A stretch of 64,000 bases of DNA from Strongylocentrotus droebachiensis (GCA_035222895.1 JAVYIG010000897.1:248001-312000); one strand, 5' to 3'. Shown: positions 1-14,012, numbered from the stretch's first letter. Program-made: numbers and translations. The notes: generated by a model not told the origin, from the letters alone.

Positions 1-711
1 GAAAGGTTCCGGCGTATTAAGCCAAAAAAGAAGAAGAGAGAATTCGTGCAAAATTGCATAATGGTCCTATTCAAAGACATTCATTGTGAAGATTCTCGGT
101 GACCAAATCCTGAAGCGATGTAAAGCTAGGAAGGCTTTCTTGTCAGATATTTCAATTTCTTTATTTAGATTATACTTCGATTCGCACGTATGAATGTATT
201 GTGTCGGGATGCCTGATGTCAGCTGCTATTATTTCATAGACGGCTGATAATTTTGTTAAGATCATGAATTCCTGGTTCCCGCTCTACATCTATTCACTTT
301 TAAATAGACCAGCACGAAATAATGGTGTAACATTACATTTTGTGCTGCTTGGTGGAAAAGATATCAATAGCGCGTACTTATTTCGAACTGAGAGAATGAT
401 CAATAAGAGGTTTAAATGGATTTCTATTGACCTATCATGTAGATGGTTTAATCGATCTCTAATGGAGTACATTGAAATAATTTGAAGCAAAAGTTCATTC
501 TACGAGAATTAATTACATCTATTCTATATTAATCTATATTATTAATGTCCACTTAGTATACTGTCAGTTAAAATGATTATATTGTCAACGTTGAATAATA
601 AAAACGGTAATGCATATTTAGCCAATATTTAAAGGATTAACATCCAAATTGGCAAAAGATAGCTTGCTTTTTCATCAGAAAATGAATGTTAAATAAATAT
701 ATAAGTATATA
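1..711. other. AT-rich DNA, nothing identified
   Basis: Short open frames on both strands (for example 264-490) overlap each other and resemble no family I know. No repeats or RNA-like structures were seen. Confidence 0.5.
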
Positions 712-905
712 ATACAATAATAATAATAATGATAATAATAATATTACATTTATATAGCCCCTTTTCATAAACAGGAGCGCATAAACAAGAAATACTTACA
801 ATCAAAGAGAGAGAACATTATCATACAAAGCTTACATTACTTACAAACAGAGAGGAATATTACAACAAATTAGAAAAGAAAACAAATCATTTTAAGACCA
901 TATCG
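712..905 (-). repeat. Reverse-oriented SINE-like repeat with ATT tail
   Basis: On the minus strand the sequence ends in GGGGCTATATAAATG followed by an ATT-rich tail. This is the same type of 3' end (CTATATAA plus ATT repeats) seen in the SINEs at 58531 and 31797. The 5' end is not clear. Confidence 0.45.
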
Positions 906-1393
906 GTCGTATACTGTGTAATGCTTGCTTTTCGTGAAGATAATAATCAAAAGCACTTGCTAACTTCAAGCCAAGCTATTCTAATATAGCGTTGTGAATT
1001 AAATTTCTTCTTCACTATTCTAACACATCCCGTCGAAACTGTGCCCCTCTGAACATTTTATTATTCTCTCATTTTCATTTCTCACAATTGTGTGAATATT
1101 TCCAAAAGATTAGCCAAAGGGATTAATTTGTTCATGTTTTTTTCTTTCATTGCAATATTTGATAAATACACAAACAGAAAGCTAACAGTGCACATCTACT
1201 CAAAGGGGAATCTTATTTGGGAGAGGAAAAGTGTGTGAAATACACCAATCGATGGTAAAATATTGAGCAAGGAAAAAAAGTGAGAAAAAACTGTTGGAGA
1301 GGGTGGAGGAGAGGAGTTTGGAGAGAAAAAGAGAAAGAGAGAGAGAGAGAGATGACGAGATAATAACGACTAAACAGGAGAGAGAGAGAGGGA

Positions 1394-1434
<41 letters not shown>

Positions 1435-1874
1435 AATGAAGGAGCGAGTAAGACGTTTTGTGAATGGCAAAGGGTTTGAGTTTATTCCACTTGGGGAAAA
1501 TTAAAGGCAAAAAATATGGGTGAAATTATGATTGGAACTAATTTACGCTCGACCTAGAATTGGTTGTGTGTACGGAAGAGGTGTTAAATGAAGTAATTAA
1601 TGATCATTCTAGCATGATCAAAGTTCGCATCTTGCACTTTCTTACAAGAACCACGTTGTTGTAATCATATAATTTCTAATTGATTTATTTCTGTGCTCGC
1701 ATCTCTCTGGTGAGAATGATAGGTAAATGAGGTGAGAATAAGGGGAAATGGAGAGAGAGGGTGCACGGAAAGTGAGACTGAGACGAGAAAACAGATTAAA
1801 GTTCCGAAATGAAAATAGTACACGTGAATATTTTGTCGACTAACAATGAAAACAAAATCCTAAAATCATGTGTT
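906..1874. repeat. GA-rich microsatellite region
   Basis: Two GA runs at about 1319-1352 and 1379-1430 dominate. Open frames on both strands here encode only Arg/Glu or Ser/Leu repeats. The rest is unremarkable AT-rich DNA. Confidence 0.8.
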
Positions 1875-2250
1875 TTAAAGGTAAAGACCAGTATTGGAAA
1901 CGCCCCAATTTCAAAAAATGAAATGGAAGCTCTCATTACCAATCATGTGAAAGAATATGTTTTGACTAAGACATGATGATAACAAAAATTGCCGGGAAAC
2001 CGCCTACTAATTCATATATTTGGTAAATTTGTTTCTCTCATGGTCTTGTGAGAGATATAGGGTAGTCCCATATACATCTTTCTGTGTATAGTGCTTGTAA
2101 CTTTACGAAGGATGGGCCAAATTTCTTATCATTTTGATGATTCCAGAACCTTGCAGATGCTAGATGCTAGATGATCAACCTTTTCTGATCGATTCCACAA
2201 CGTTTCTTTCACAATGCAATCTCATGACCATTACTGGTCTTTACCTTTAA
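1875..2250. mobile_element. TTAA-flanked MITE, family A copy 1
   Basis: 376 bp bounded by TTAA on both sides, with 14-bp perfect terminal inverted repeats AGGTAAAGACCAGT. It has no coding capacity. It is closely similar along its length to 59449-59844. The TTAA target duplication points to Kolobok- or piggyBac-type mobilisation; the purine-rich 5' ends fit Kolobok better. The interior has short inverted stretches and a small local duplication near 2158-2172. Confidence 0.85.
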
Positions 2251-2444
2251 AGAATGTTTATGATTAGTAGTATTTTTAAAGATGTTTGATGCCAACACGG
2301 AAATACTGATAACTCGCTATGTTTTCGATGAGGAAACGGGCTAAATATAGAGAGTAAGCGCGAAAGGAGAGTTTAATCTATATCATGAAGTGTAAGACAT
2401 GTAGAGTGGGAGATATAGAAATCTTGAGAGAGATAGAGATAGAT

Positions 2445-2445
<1 letters not shown>

Positions 2446-2485
<40 letters not shown>

Positions 2486-2535
2486 TGGGGGGGGGGTGAA
2501 ACGTATGTGCGGGTGTGCGTGCGTGTGTGTTTACA
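2446..2535. repeat. GA and GT microsatellite
   Basis: GA repeats (2446-2476), a G run and a GT-rich stretch (about 2505-2531). It lies directly beside the 957-bp inverted-repeat element, which appears to have landed within a larger GA/GT tract that resumes at 3520. Confidence 0.8.
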
Positions 2536-2550
2536 AGAGACAGATATATA

Positions 2551-3507
2551 CACTGTAAAAAAGAATTTGTTCATTGGTAATTTTTACGAATTTTTTCCAT
2601 GTAGAATTTACTTGAAAACATTAGTTTTGCCACTTACGCACTAAATTTAAGTCTTTAAACTTTTAACTCAAACTTTCAATTTAGTAGAACATACGTGGAA
2701 TATTTAAGTAAAATCAAATACATAAGAACTTTAAGTAATTTCAGCTTGTATTAATTTAGTAATTTTAACTCAAAATCAGAAATTATACGTATTACTCGAA
2801 CAATTTATGTTGATTATTCTTATCTTTTTAAAGTAAGGACCGATGCAGTGCGTAATAGAAATATTTACATAATTTATGAATATTCATTTAGACCAAATTA
2901 AACTCTTTTTTAAATAAAACAATTCTTTTTTGTGGTTGAATGAAAATTTAAGGACTTTAAAACATTTACTAATTCATTTAACATGGCTAAGCAAAGACAA
3001 GACAATTTTTAATTGTTACCCAGTTCAAAACAAATAAAAACTTGATATTTCAGGAAATTGTCAACCAATTTTCCTTTTAAGATGCTACGATCAAGTATAT
3101 ATAAAATTTGGAGCCTTTCAATATGTGTCGAATTGAAGCGTATGTAATAGTTTGTGATGATGGTAGATATATATATACGGTTAAATCTTAAATAGAAATA
3201 GTGTTAGTGATTAGTGATTAATCTTAAATAGAAGTAGTGAATGATTAGTGGATGTTACTTGTTAGATTAGATGGGTACCAAATCGTGCAATATGTAATCC
3301 TATCATAGCTTTTTTTTAATTATCTAAAATGATTACAATACCTAAATTATTTACGTTAATGTAACTCGATTTAACTGAGTAAAAATTTATTCAGCAAAAT
3401 AAGTAAATTCTACTTAAGATGCCGTAGGTAATATTTACTTAATAAAAATAAGGCAATTCTTTTCCTCAATTTTATTGAGTTATTTCGACTATTATTTTTT
3501 TACAGTG
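2551..3507. mobile_element. TA-flanked 957-bp non-autonomous DNA transposon
   Basis: The ends are inverted copies of CACTGTAAAAAA, each flanked by TA. The interior is very AT-rich with many AAGTAAA/TTTACTT-like words and no open frame of note. The TA duplication would fit the Tc1/mariner class, but the short termini do not settle the superfamily and no transposase is present. Confidence 0.7.
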
Positions 3508-3519
3508 TAGATAGAAAGA

Positions 3520-3710
3520 GCGAGGAGATTGAGAGAGGGGAGGGGTGAGACAACGGAGAGAGAAAAGATGGGTTTGTATGGTGTGTGTGTGCGTGTGTGT
3601 GTGTGTGTGTGTGTGCGTTCGTGTGGATAAGAGAGAGAGAGAGAGAGAGAGAGAGACTGACAGACATACATACACAGCAAATGAGTGAGGGCCGTAGAGC
3701 GAGAGAGAGA
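3520..3710. repeat. GA/GT microsatellite
   Basis: GA-rich DNA, a GT tract (about 3581-3624), a GA tract (3631-3657) and another short GA run. Open frames of Ser-Leu or Thr-His repeats on the minus strand are artefacts of this. Confidence 0.85.
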
Positions 3711-5849
3711 GGGATGAGATAGTTAGTTGGGAATAAGTTGGAAAAAAGAAGGGGGAAAAAGAAAGGATTTTTTTTTTTTTTTAAAGAAGAAAAGAGAAAA
3801 AAATATTAACAAAATAAAGGAAGAGCTCAAGCAGAAGCGAATGAATGTAGGTGTTCGAGTCAAGCACACACAAACATTGTCGCGGCAGTAAGACATAACA
3901 CCACTTGACCGAACCATTTTGTTTAATCGGCTGTCCTACCCCTGGGCTATTATTGACGGGGGGAATTATTTATATTCATAGGTCTGAGAGCGATAATTGC
4001 CTTTCCCCCAATACGTCAAGAAGCATCGCAATTAATGCTTATGCTAGCAGTCAACTTGCTGTCTGTCATACCAGTTTTCACGCAACGGTTCTGAACAAAT
4101 AATGTCGGAAGAAATGGACAGCTAAAGGAAAGGGAACAAAATCATTAAAAAGGAATTTTGAACAAGATAGAAATACTATTTTCTTTCACTTCTCAATCAT
4201 AATGGCTATAACTCTGCTTCACAGGACAAGACAGTGATCGTAAAGATAAATGATAGAAAAAAAATTAACATTTTAATCCGTTCAAAATCTTCAAAGTACG
4301 AACTTTGAATGTGCACGAAAAACAGGTAAATGGAAAATGATTATGCAAAAACAATCCTTTGACAAGCATGATAGCAGACTCATGAAATTTAAAGCTAAGA
4401 ACTTCAATAATTTGTTGTGTGTGTATGGGTCATCATTTTATTCTCTCGAGAATTCGTTTTTTCTCCCTGATATTAATAAGAAACTGCATATGATATTTCA
4501 AAAAGTCTTACACTTAATAGTATGGAATAGGTGAGGATTCCAATAATGTTGATCATATTTGTAAGCTAATAAAATCACTTTTTTTAAAAAAAACTGAACG
4601 AAGTGTGTCATCACTATAACCTCATTTTCACCATTCCTTTAAACCACTTGTTTTAAGCATTCATTAAATATTAAAATCAAAACTCATCTTCAACCATTAA
4701 AAATAGGTCATTTCTTTGGTACCATATATTTTTGATGGAATAGTAAACGGCTTCATCGAAGCAAAAATACCATTATTTCAATTGATTTCACAAGGTCAAT
4801 ACGCAGAAAATCAATAGAAAGATGAATTGCTACTCAATTTATTCGTATCAGAGAACGCAGTAATAGTGTGAAAGTACTTTGAATGCACACGTTCTATTTA
4901 TTGCTATTCAATTATAAAATGGTTTAATGCATCCTCAAATTGTGCATGGTGTGCCACTTAATATTCGATAGCTCTTTTGTTCTAGAATTTTTTCAACGGC
5001 GAACTTTAGAATTCTTTAAACAAGACGAATCGAATGAAAAAGATGATTTTCGGAATGATTTTAATTTACCAGACAATCAAATATGTTGCCATGAACAATC
5101 TTAGGCCAGATTAAATTAACTTTTAACTTATAATATAATTATTTTCAAAATATTATGATACGAGGTTTCAACCAAGCAGTAAGCGTTTTTGTATGAAGAC
5201 ATAGAACAAAATGATACGACAAATTTCATATCTGATTCTTTTTTATTGATTCAATAAAAAAGAAAAAAAGAAAAATCGCGTACAATTCTCTTCTATCATT
5301 GGTGAAACTGATAGAAAATTGCTTTCAAGGCATATCAAATCTACATCTACCCTTTAACTGTCAATACAGCAGGAGATTCATTAATGAGATAATGCAGTGT
5401 TTTCTGCATCGTAGAAATACGTTGCTTATTATCACTTACAAATGGATGACAAAGTGTTGAGGGTGAATTTTTAAGCAAAACGTTTATTGCCTCAAAATAT
5501 ATTTGTTGGACAGTACACGTGTTGTAATCGCTATTAGAAAGAAAGTAGTACAAATAACTTTTACACAAATAAATTAAGGGAGAAAGATTGTATTGCCCTA
5601 TACATGTACCTACTATATTGTCAATTGATTTCATTCAAATCTGCAATTCATGTTCTCGTAATGCGAAGAATGATACAAACTTTAGTAAATGATTTTAAAT
5701 GTCTGACACTCAGATTTTAAACGACATGTGCTTTTGGAAGGATATTTGCTCTTGAAAACTTAAGGACCTTCTTTGTGGTATATTGAATTTCATGCTTTAT
5801 TTCCATCGACCTTTCTGTCTATTATATTCCATTAATATCCATTTATGAG
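3711..5849. other. AT-rich intergenic DNA upstream of Vsx
   Basis: No gene, repeat array or transposon end was recognised. Short frames such as 5347-5634 (minus) have no family resemblance. The stretch may contain Vsx control sequences but shows no distinctive composition until about 5850. Confidence 0.45.
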
Positions 5850-6756
5850 TGCGAGCAGCACCATTCCCGAGCAGACTACCGCTTGAATGCGCACGCCGTC
5901 TCCTCGTAAACTCGCACATAACTCTACGTCACTGGTATTTCATCCAATCAGCGGTCTTGATACAAGGACGTTGGGTGTGTGGATCCCGTCTCGGTTGGTT
6001 TGATAGGTAAGACTGATTGACACTGGTCGAAAGAGAGAAAGGTGGCGGGAGTCCGGACTTTTGGGTGGGCTACTCTTTTATTCAACTTCGAACGCAATCA
6101 TTAGCGAGCGATTAGACAATAGCTAATTACTTTTAAGTAGTGACAAACACCAATAATACTCTTGTATTGTCGAGCATCACAGTTACTCGCTAATCGGGGA
6201 ATTAGGAGAAAGAGTGTTGACTACTATTTTGGAGTAGGCTACTTGGAGTCGATGAGTTAAAGGCTTGATGTGTAACTCAAAGACGGAGGGAGTTGTCATT
6301 AGAAGATTCCTCCACTCATCTCGCAATAGCTCCCCCGCAGTGAGACCACAATACCATTGCTCCTTCGATCACTCGCTATATAAATCATCTCATCTCGATG
6401 GGTTGGTGATTCTTTCTCCTAAGAGCTGTCTTAGCTATCACTCTTGCTCAATCTTCGCCATCATTTCAAAGATTTCTACTTCCGGATTTTCACATTTTCA
6501 ACTTTCACAATTCTAATCGAGTGCTTTCTGCTGGCTCTTGCTGAGTTGTTGTTGAAACACTCACAGTTGGAAATGTATTTATCTCGTGTCGAAAGTAACC
6601 AAGGACGGTTTTACTAACAGTCTCAATCACTTCGTGAGACTACCTAAATCGGTTGTGACATGACAAATGATAATTACTACGACTCTTTATTTACTTGACA
6701 TTTTAACGAAACAGATAATATATACACTTTAAAATTAAATATAAGGGACTGTCACA
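5850..6756 (+). promoter_or_regulatory. Vsx: Likely Vsx promoter and 5' untranslated region
   Basis: This 0.9-kb segment is richer in GC and CpG than its surroundings up to about 6060. It has an NF-Y-type box CCAATCAG at 5944-5951, a Pbx/Meis-like TGATTGACA at 6014-6022 and GCTAATTA at 6122-6129, the complement of TAATTAGC, a site reported for Chx10. Short upstream ATGs occur (for example 6252 and 6268), so if transcription starts near 6000 the leader would carry upstream ORFs. No TATA box is convincing and the start site is inferred only. Confidence 0.45.
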
Positions 6757-7192
6757 ATGACAGGTGAAACGCTAACTTCGTCGACGTCTTCGATCACGCT
6801 ACCTAGTAGTCATGGTCCACCTCGGCTATCTGTTCCTGCGGCGACATCGCCTATTCATGGCACATCCCCTGGTCATCAACGATCATCGTTCGCCATCCAT
6901 GAACTCCTGGGGCTTGGTCGTCAAGAGCAGCAGAAATCTCGGGAATTCATCCCATCACGACCGCTCATCTCCCCGCTGATGGCGGCAGCGGCAGCCGGTC
7001 ATCCAGCCATGGCGAGTGTAGCATCATGCATACCCGGGTTTCACCCGTCCACCGCCTCGCTCTACTTCGCTGCCGCTAAGGCTTCGGTAGGCTACGACCA
7101 CGCTGCTCTGGCAGCCTTAGCCATGCACAGTAGCTTCGTACATCAAGCACGAAGTCCAACTGGTCTACCACCGTTAGCAGACTCGAGAAACG
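6757..7192 (+). CDS. Vsx: Vsx exon 1 (start codon, eh1 motif)
   Basis: Encodes residues 1-145 plus one base of residue 146. It starts with ATG at 6757 and ends at a consensus donor, ACG|GTAAGA. It contains the eh1-like motif FAIHELLGL (45-53), the kind that binds Groucho/TLE co-repressors in other homeodomain proteins, and an Ala/His-rich stretch with little conservation. It is markedly richer in GC than the flanking DNA, as expected of coding sequence here. Confidence 0.95.
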
Positions 7193-9047
7193 GTAAGACA
7201 AATTTCAAATTGATCACACTTTCATTACATTGAATATCATCTTCAATTTTTCTACTAACGTTATCAAGGCCATTCCCTGTAAAAGATTTTTGTTGTTGTT
7301 GGAATGCTTAGCAAAACTTTGTCTTCTAAATTTATGATAAAGTATTGATATCTGAAGGTGCATAACCTGTTCATAATTAAGACTAATGTCTCTCGTAAAA
7401 TGCAAGATTTAGTTAACTTGTTTATCCTTCGTAAATCTCTCGGTCCAAGTTTGTTTCTCTGGTGGTTAAAGAAATAATGTTGATCGATTCATTTCAAGGT
7501 GAAATACCACATATAATATGTTTCTTTTTACTTTTATTTATTCATTTATTTATTTTACATTTGAACAATTTCCTACATTGTGTTATAACCAAGAGACACC
7601 ATATAGTGTGTTATAGATCATTCTCTTTCTGGATTGTTTGAGTCAGTTTGTGTGTTTGTTTTCAGTCAGTTGATACATATAGTACGAGGTGTTAACACTA
7701 AGTGACAGGTCGGAAATCCCACATTTGATAAAACCGACAAGTTTTATCAGAATTCATTATCTGAAATCTTATTAATGTCTTTAATAAATACTGAGCGCGA
7801 GAGAAGCATAATATGTATAATCTGTTGATCTGAAGACTGTATCATTTGTAAAAGCTAAGATCATCCGTCCACCTCACAACTCAGTACTGATATAGGTAAG
7901 CCTATATACTGCTCTTGCATAGTTGCAATTTGTTGCCATTGTAGCCGTTCGGGAAAATGTGAATAAAATGATTCATATTTTTAAACAAAATATTCTTTGA
8001 ACGATTCATTAACGCTTAATGTATAAAACAATGATGAAGTATGATCACTGTTTGTTAATTGGACCAGCTATGTTTTAGACCTATTTTACTGTATAATTCT
8101 CCTAAACAAGATAATCAGGCATCTTTGATAGAAGGTATCTGTCTTGTAATTGCTGCAATCGTGAAGCTTTAAACATTCTTACATTTTACTGAAAATCACT
8201 TTATGATTCCGAGGATTCTTCGACACATGCTCCATATGCAGGAGAAATTGCTGTCAGTTTTTAACCCTAAGCAAATTGCTAACTTGAAACCTTGACCTAT
8301 TACACTTATACATTACCCTTTCTTTATAAGTTTGTCGATAAAAAGCCTGGTAAAAATATTGCTGGGGCATGTATAGGTTCTGAGACAAAAGTCTATGATT
8401 CTATCATTATATAATATCAAAAACTTATTGAATTACTTTGTTATCATTACTAGTGATACGTTTGAAATTATGCGTCCATGCCGCTTCATTTGCAAACGTA
8501 ACTTCATTGCCAAACAATTTAGTACAGTATCTGTTTATAAATTATATGCTACTTTTGACTTTTTAACAAACTTTTTAAAATAATACAAAGAACATACATT
8601 TATAATTATATCATATAAATGTAATTGCTTTACAGATGCCATTCCTTTAAAAAATAACGATAAAAACGATAAAAACAATTACAACAACAAACACCCATCT
8701 TAACAAGAGAAAGTAATGTAACCAAGGATTTGTATAAAATAGAAGGAAAAAATGTTTTCTAGAGTACAATGAAAAGAAGAGCAACTGTTCTGTCTTATTA
8801 GTGTTTGCTTATTGTTGTTTGTTTGTTTTTTGTTGTTGGAAGAATATTATTCCACCTTTGATATATACAATAGATTTTCATCGACGAGGCTTAAAAATCT
8901 GACTGGATCTTAATATGATACATCCTCATATTGAGGTATTTATTAAAAAGACATCATTGGTTATTATACACACTTACAAACGGATAAGATCGTGAGAGAG
9001 AAGAGAGAGAAAGAGATGGGAAACATTGAAAGAGGGTGTGGACGAGG

Positions 9048-9079
<32 letters not shown>

Positions 9080-12000
9080 AGGGGGAAGAGAGTCGTTGAT
9101 TATATTTGTTTGTACAAATATAAAGAAAAAACATGTAAAGTGTCCAATCTCACGATTTTTAAAAGGTTTTAGCATATCAAATAATTCGTCATTGACACTT
9201 ATACAAAATAATAAACAATTCATCCAAGTACTTATGATAATCTATTAAGCGAAAAAAGATGAAAACATACTAAAAGTTAAGTGTCAATTCCCCCAAAAGT
9301 GTGTAGCTACAATTAAGTATTGGATAAGTGATTCTATAATATTTAAAAGGCGTCATCAGTAAATAAAGCTGCTTTATTTCAGCTCCAAAGTGTGTAGCAA
9401 CAATTACGTATTAGAGAAGTGATTCTGTAATACTTAAAAGCGTCATTAGTGAATAAAGCTGCTTTATTTCAGCCCCAAAGCGCTTATGTACTTAGGGAAA
9501 TATACACGTCGAATGTTCCTATCAATCAAGGTATTCCTGGGAGTGCGTTGCAACCATTTAAGTCGCTTAATACTTTTACGATAATTTAAGAAATAGTATG
9601 GCTACCAGAGTATAAGACCATTAGTACATGGGGATTAGAATGATCTAGCTCCTAATTCAATCAGTGCATGCTTTCTGCCTCTTACATTAATAACATTCGG
9701 GAAATCAAATTGTAACGATAGTCAAAGGACTAATTTTCAGCTTTTTGAACCAAGTGCCTATTATTGAGAAACATAATTCTCCCAAGGTATATGCATTAGT
9801 ACAACGACTGAAGTGCATTGCAACGTGAAAGGAACTCCTCAACAAAATCACGAGAAGATTTTAATTGTATTTTTCTTTCGACTACGATTGGAAAACTCTT
9901 GTAGCAAACTCTAATTGATGGCTGCATTGCGGATTAGCTAGGGGATTTCCAATGTTTGTATCATGATGGATTGAGTAAAGCGTTCTTGTGTATCGGTTAT
10001 TAGCGTTTAAACAATAAGAACCCTGTAGCGGTAATAATTGTTAGTACGAGATTTTCAATTTGCCTCTAATCTCCAGGGTGTTACGTGTACGTACAAACCC
10101 TTTACACAATTTCTCCATCTTCTTTCGTCATGATTGTAATCGTATTCGTCCAGCGTAATAAACCGCAGATTTTTCGCGAATGGATCGTTCAGTGAAGAAA
10201 ACAGAACTGCGAAATCAACTTTGCTTTCGGGAAAGAAATTTTTCTTCATTTATTTAATATTCTAATTGTGTAAATTCTTAGTGTGCGTTAGTGCGCTGAA
10301 CTTGGAATTAATGGGAGGTGTATTGTGTGATGTTGGTCAAGATTTGAGCAAGGAGTTACCAGTTAGGAGTTGATTTGAGTATGTAGGGACGCGGGGGAGG
10401 GAGGGTGTATAATAGAGTGTGCTTTATTAGATTGGGATGCTAAGAGCTGAAAATGAATCGTCGATTCTTAGGCCAATCAGGAGATGAAATTGCCTTAGTG
10501 GATGAACGTTAGAACCGTATTATGGTGTAGTAACAATACAGCAGTCAATTAGTAAATGGGTAAACCAATCCAATTCACATAACATGCACTTTGTCCATTT
10601 GATTCCTCTCATTCTCTCTTCCGTGAGTCTTTATGGGGATGGGAGTAACGTTAGCAGTACGAAATGAGACCGATTCCTTGTAAAAGTGTAACAAAAATGA
10701 TTCAGATTTTTCCTCATGTCTTGTTCCCAAGTTCCTCTCCTATAGATCCACTACCACAATCCCTACATCCCATCTGCATCTCTCTTTCTCTATATAGGCT
10801 TATTTTCATTCTTTTCCCCGTGTTTTTCACTTTCTTTTCTCTTCTCTCCTCACATCATTTATCAACAAATATCGCTCTAATGACGTTCGTCTATATACCC
10901 CTAATTGGTGTCTCACTTCTGTGTGTACCTTCACCTGTAGGAGCACTATAGGTTCAGTGGTTAATTGACTCTCAACTGCAAGGTGGAAGGTTCGACACCT
11001 TGCTCGGTGCGCATCTCCGAACACAAAGCGTTTTTGGTTATAATTTATCTCTCGACCCGGGTGGAAAATGGATTATATAGCTGGTACCGAATCTAACGTC
11101 GATGTAATTTCCAAAATACTTTGAAAGTGCACAATGGCGATAACGGCTTATAATTTATTAACTTTCGATATGCAATATACAAAAACGGATTATTGCTATT
11201 CATGATACTTACGTTTATACTTATTAAACATACAGAAGTCAATCACGTGTCCATGTTTACAGCTTCTCTTTAATAAACAAAACCGCTAGCCCATACCCTT
11301 TCAATCGTTACTTAAACGAGTTATGACTATGACGGATACTTCTTTCTTTGACTTTGTCACTCGACTTGATATACAGGTATTTTCGTCGGCTGCCAGGACA
11401 ATTGGCGTAAAAGCTATTTATTGTCGATATAATTAGCGGCCTTCGTGTGAGTGTCTATTATGAGTGCACATGTCCTACATAATACAGTTCAGTGGGTATC
11501 TCAGAAGTGGTACTACTCTGACATAACTATATTAATCAAAATGGCGACTCCCATGGGACAATGGCCGGCAAGCACTTTTCAAACTTTGGAGTGATTGTTT
11601 TCCTTGTTACGTAATCAAATATGAGTGATTTCAAGATATTTTTAACTGGCTTACACATTTTTATAACATCATCAGCTAATGTTTTATGAGTTTCATTCGT
11701 CTTTAAGGGATATTTTAAAAGAGGCAAGACAGGTTAATTCTCTGATGGAATGTGGAATATTGTTCCACGTGTTCGCCATCAAAGCCACTGTATATCGTTT
11801 TTCAGTAGTTGAGAGTCTGGAGTTTGGAATAACTAGTTTATAATTATTTTATTGTCTACAATACTACAGAAATCACTTCCAGTCTCTCACAACCCACCCC
11901 TCCCCTTTCTATCCCCATTTGACTGACTGATGTTAGAGTCAAAGGTCGTTCTTGATTGGTACTTGATTGCGCCATTTTATTTTACCACTTATAAAATAGA

Positions 12001-13975
12001 TGTTGGGTGGTTTGAGTGAAAAGTACAGTAGTTGACAATGACGCCATTAGAACTAAACATCCCTGAGGGACTATACCCATCATGTTCTCACAGCCACCAT
12101 TCCACTCAACCCGTTCCCACATGCAGCTATCGTGTCAATCATTTGGTGCTCGTGCATAACCCTAATTCCATCCTGGCTCTTTCATTCATCTTTCTTGCTC
12201 GGTGTGCTCGATTCTACCTATCCTTAATCTGATCTTCCTTAGTTGGAAATACTGAGTTGGTTTAATGTCGATGAGAGAACGGAACATTTTTTTCATTATA
12301 CCAAGGAATTGATTTCCCACCCTCCCCATGATTATAGTTTATCAGTATTCCTTTTTATCGGTAGATTGTGCCATTGCATGAAAAAGTAGAAACAGCATTT
12401 CTTATTTTTTAGAACCTCAATCTGATGTTCCTTAGTTGGAAATACTGAGTTGGTTTAATGTCGATGAGGTGAAAAACTTTCTATTTGTAGACGGACAGAA
12501 CGGAACATTTTTTTTCATTATACCGAGGAATTGATTTCCCACCCTCCCCATGATTATAGTTTATCAGTATTCCCTTTTATCGGTAGATTGTGCCATTGCA
12601 TGAAAAGTAGAAACAACATATCTTATTCTTTAGAACATAAATCGAAGTGCATTGACTCACTACCAGGATTATATTACTCACACGAATCTCTATAATTATT
12701 TATATCAAGGTATAAACGGCGGGCGAATACTCCTTCCCAAGTAAGACTGGTGTCTATATAATATATTATATACGGCGTATTGGACTAGATTGTAATAAGT
12801 GTTTAATCCTGTCGTTTTAAAACGATAATTAGAGATGAGTAAAGTCACTTTGAATGCTGTATCAAGCTGAGATCCGCATGCTGATGAGTCTGTTTTGGGG
12901 CGAATAAGCTAGAGCTTATGACCACTGAGACCATCTTATTGGCGACAGTTATTTTGATTGACGTTGATATTCATAGGGCACCTAAAGGGAAAGTCAAGTT
13001 AATTGAGACAGCCTCTCTCAGCATCGCAAAAGGCGCCATTTTGAAAGGTAAGATAAGTGGTGTGACTCAATGGATTATCACAGACAGACTGGACATGAAG
13101 ACTTGATGAGTGCTGTCAAAATGACATATTTACAAAGTCACTTCTACAAATTTTTCTCTATTATTAAAACATGTCTCTTGAATTACAAAAAACTGCGCTG
13201 GAATATACCTTTTGTGTTCGAAAGTCTTCCTTTTCTATGCGTATTCTTTTTTATTTTATTTTTTCAAATTGATTTCGGAACTGTTTAAATACTCATAATA
13301 AGGGATATTATGGCAATTCATACTGTATTTTGATTGTAACCGTGCATTTTGTGCATAAGGATGAGAAATTGAAATTTGAAAGAAGGCTAAACATGAGCTC
13401 TCGTTCAAAATGATTCGATAGACGAGTTTCATTGTCTTATTGTGTGAGTGTGGGTGTGTTGTGAGCATTATTGGGGGGGGGGGGGGAGTCTGCTTCAAAT
13501 AAGTTTTCTGGTATAATTCTAATGGTCTTCAAAATTATGTGAAGCATGAACAGGTAACAAATTATCGTTTCTCCCCAAAGTTTCAAACTAACTTCGTTAG
13601 CACGAAGTCAATAAACAGTTGCTACATCGGAAATTAATATGCATTTTATAATTTTTATGCAAATACTGCATCCCAATTTTGAGATACTGATTTAAATGTC
13701 AAGATGACCTCCGCTCAAACGTTATAATAATTATGTAAAGACGCAAAAGTATGCAGGATCGAGCCTACGGGTAATTTAAATATTGTAATGCACTTTGCAC
13801 TGGACGGAAAAAAAAGAATAAAGAGGAAAACAATCCATGACACAATCCTTAACAAACACACCAATTTACATAACTTTTTTTTCTAATCATTTAGGTTCAA
13901 CACAATGTTTCACTTTCTTCGGAGTTAGAATAAATATTCCTATCCGAAGATTCTCGTACATCCTTCACATCTCCC

Positions 13976-14012
<37 letters not shown>

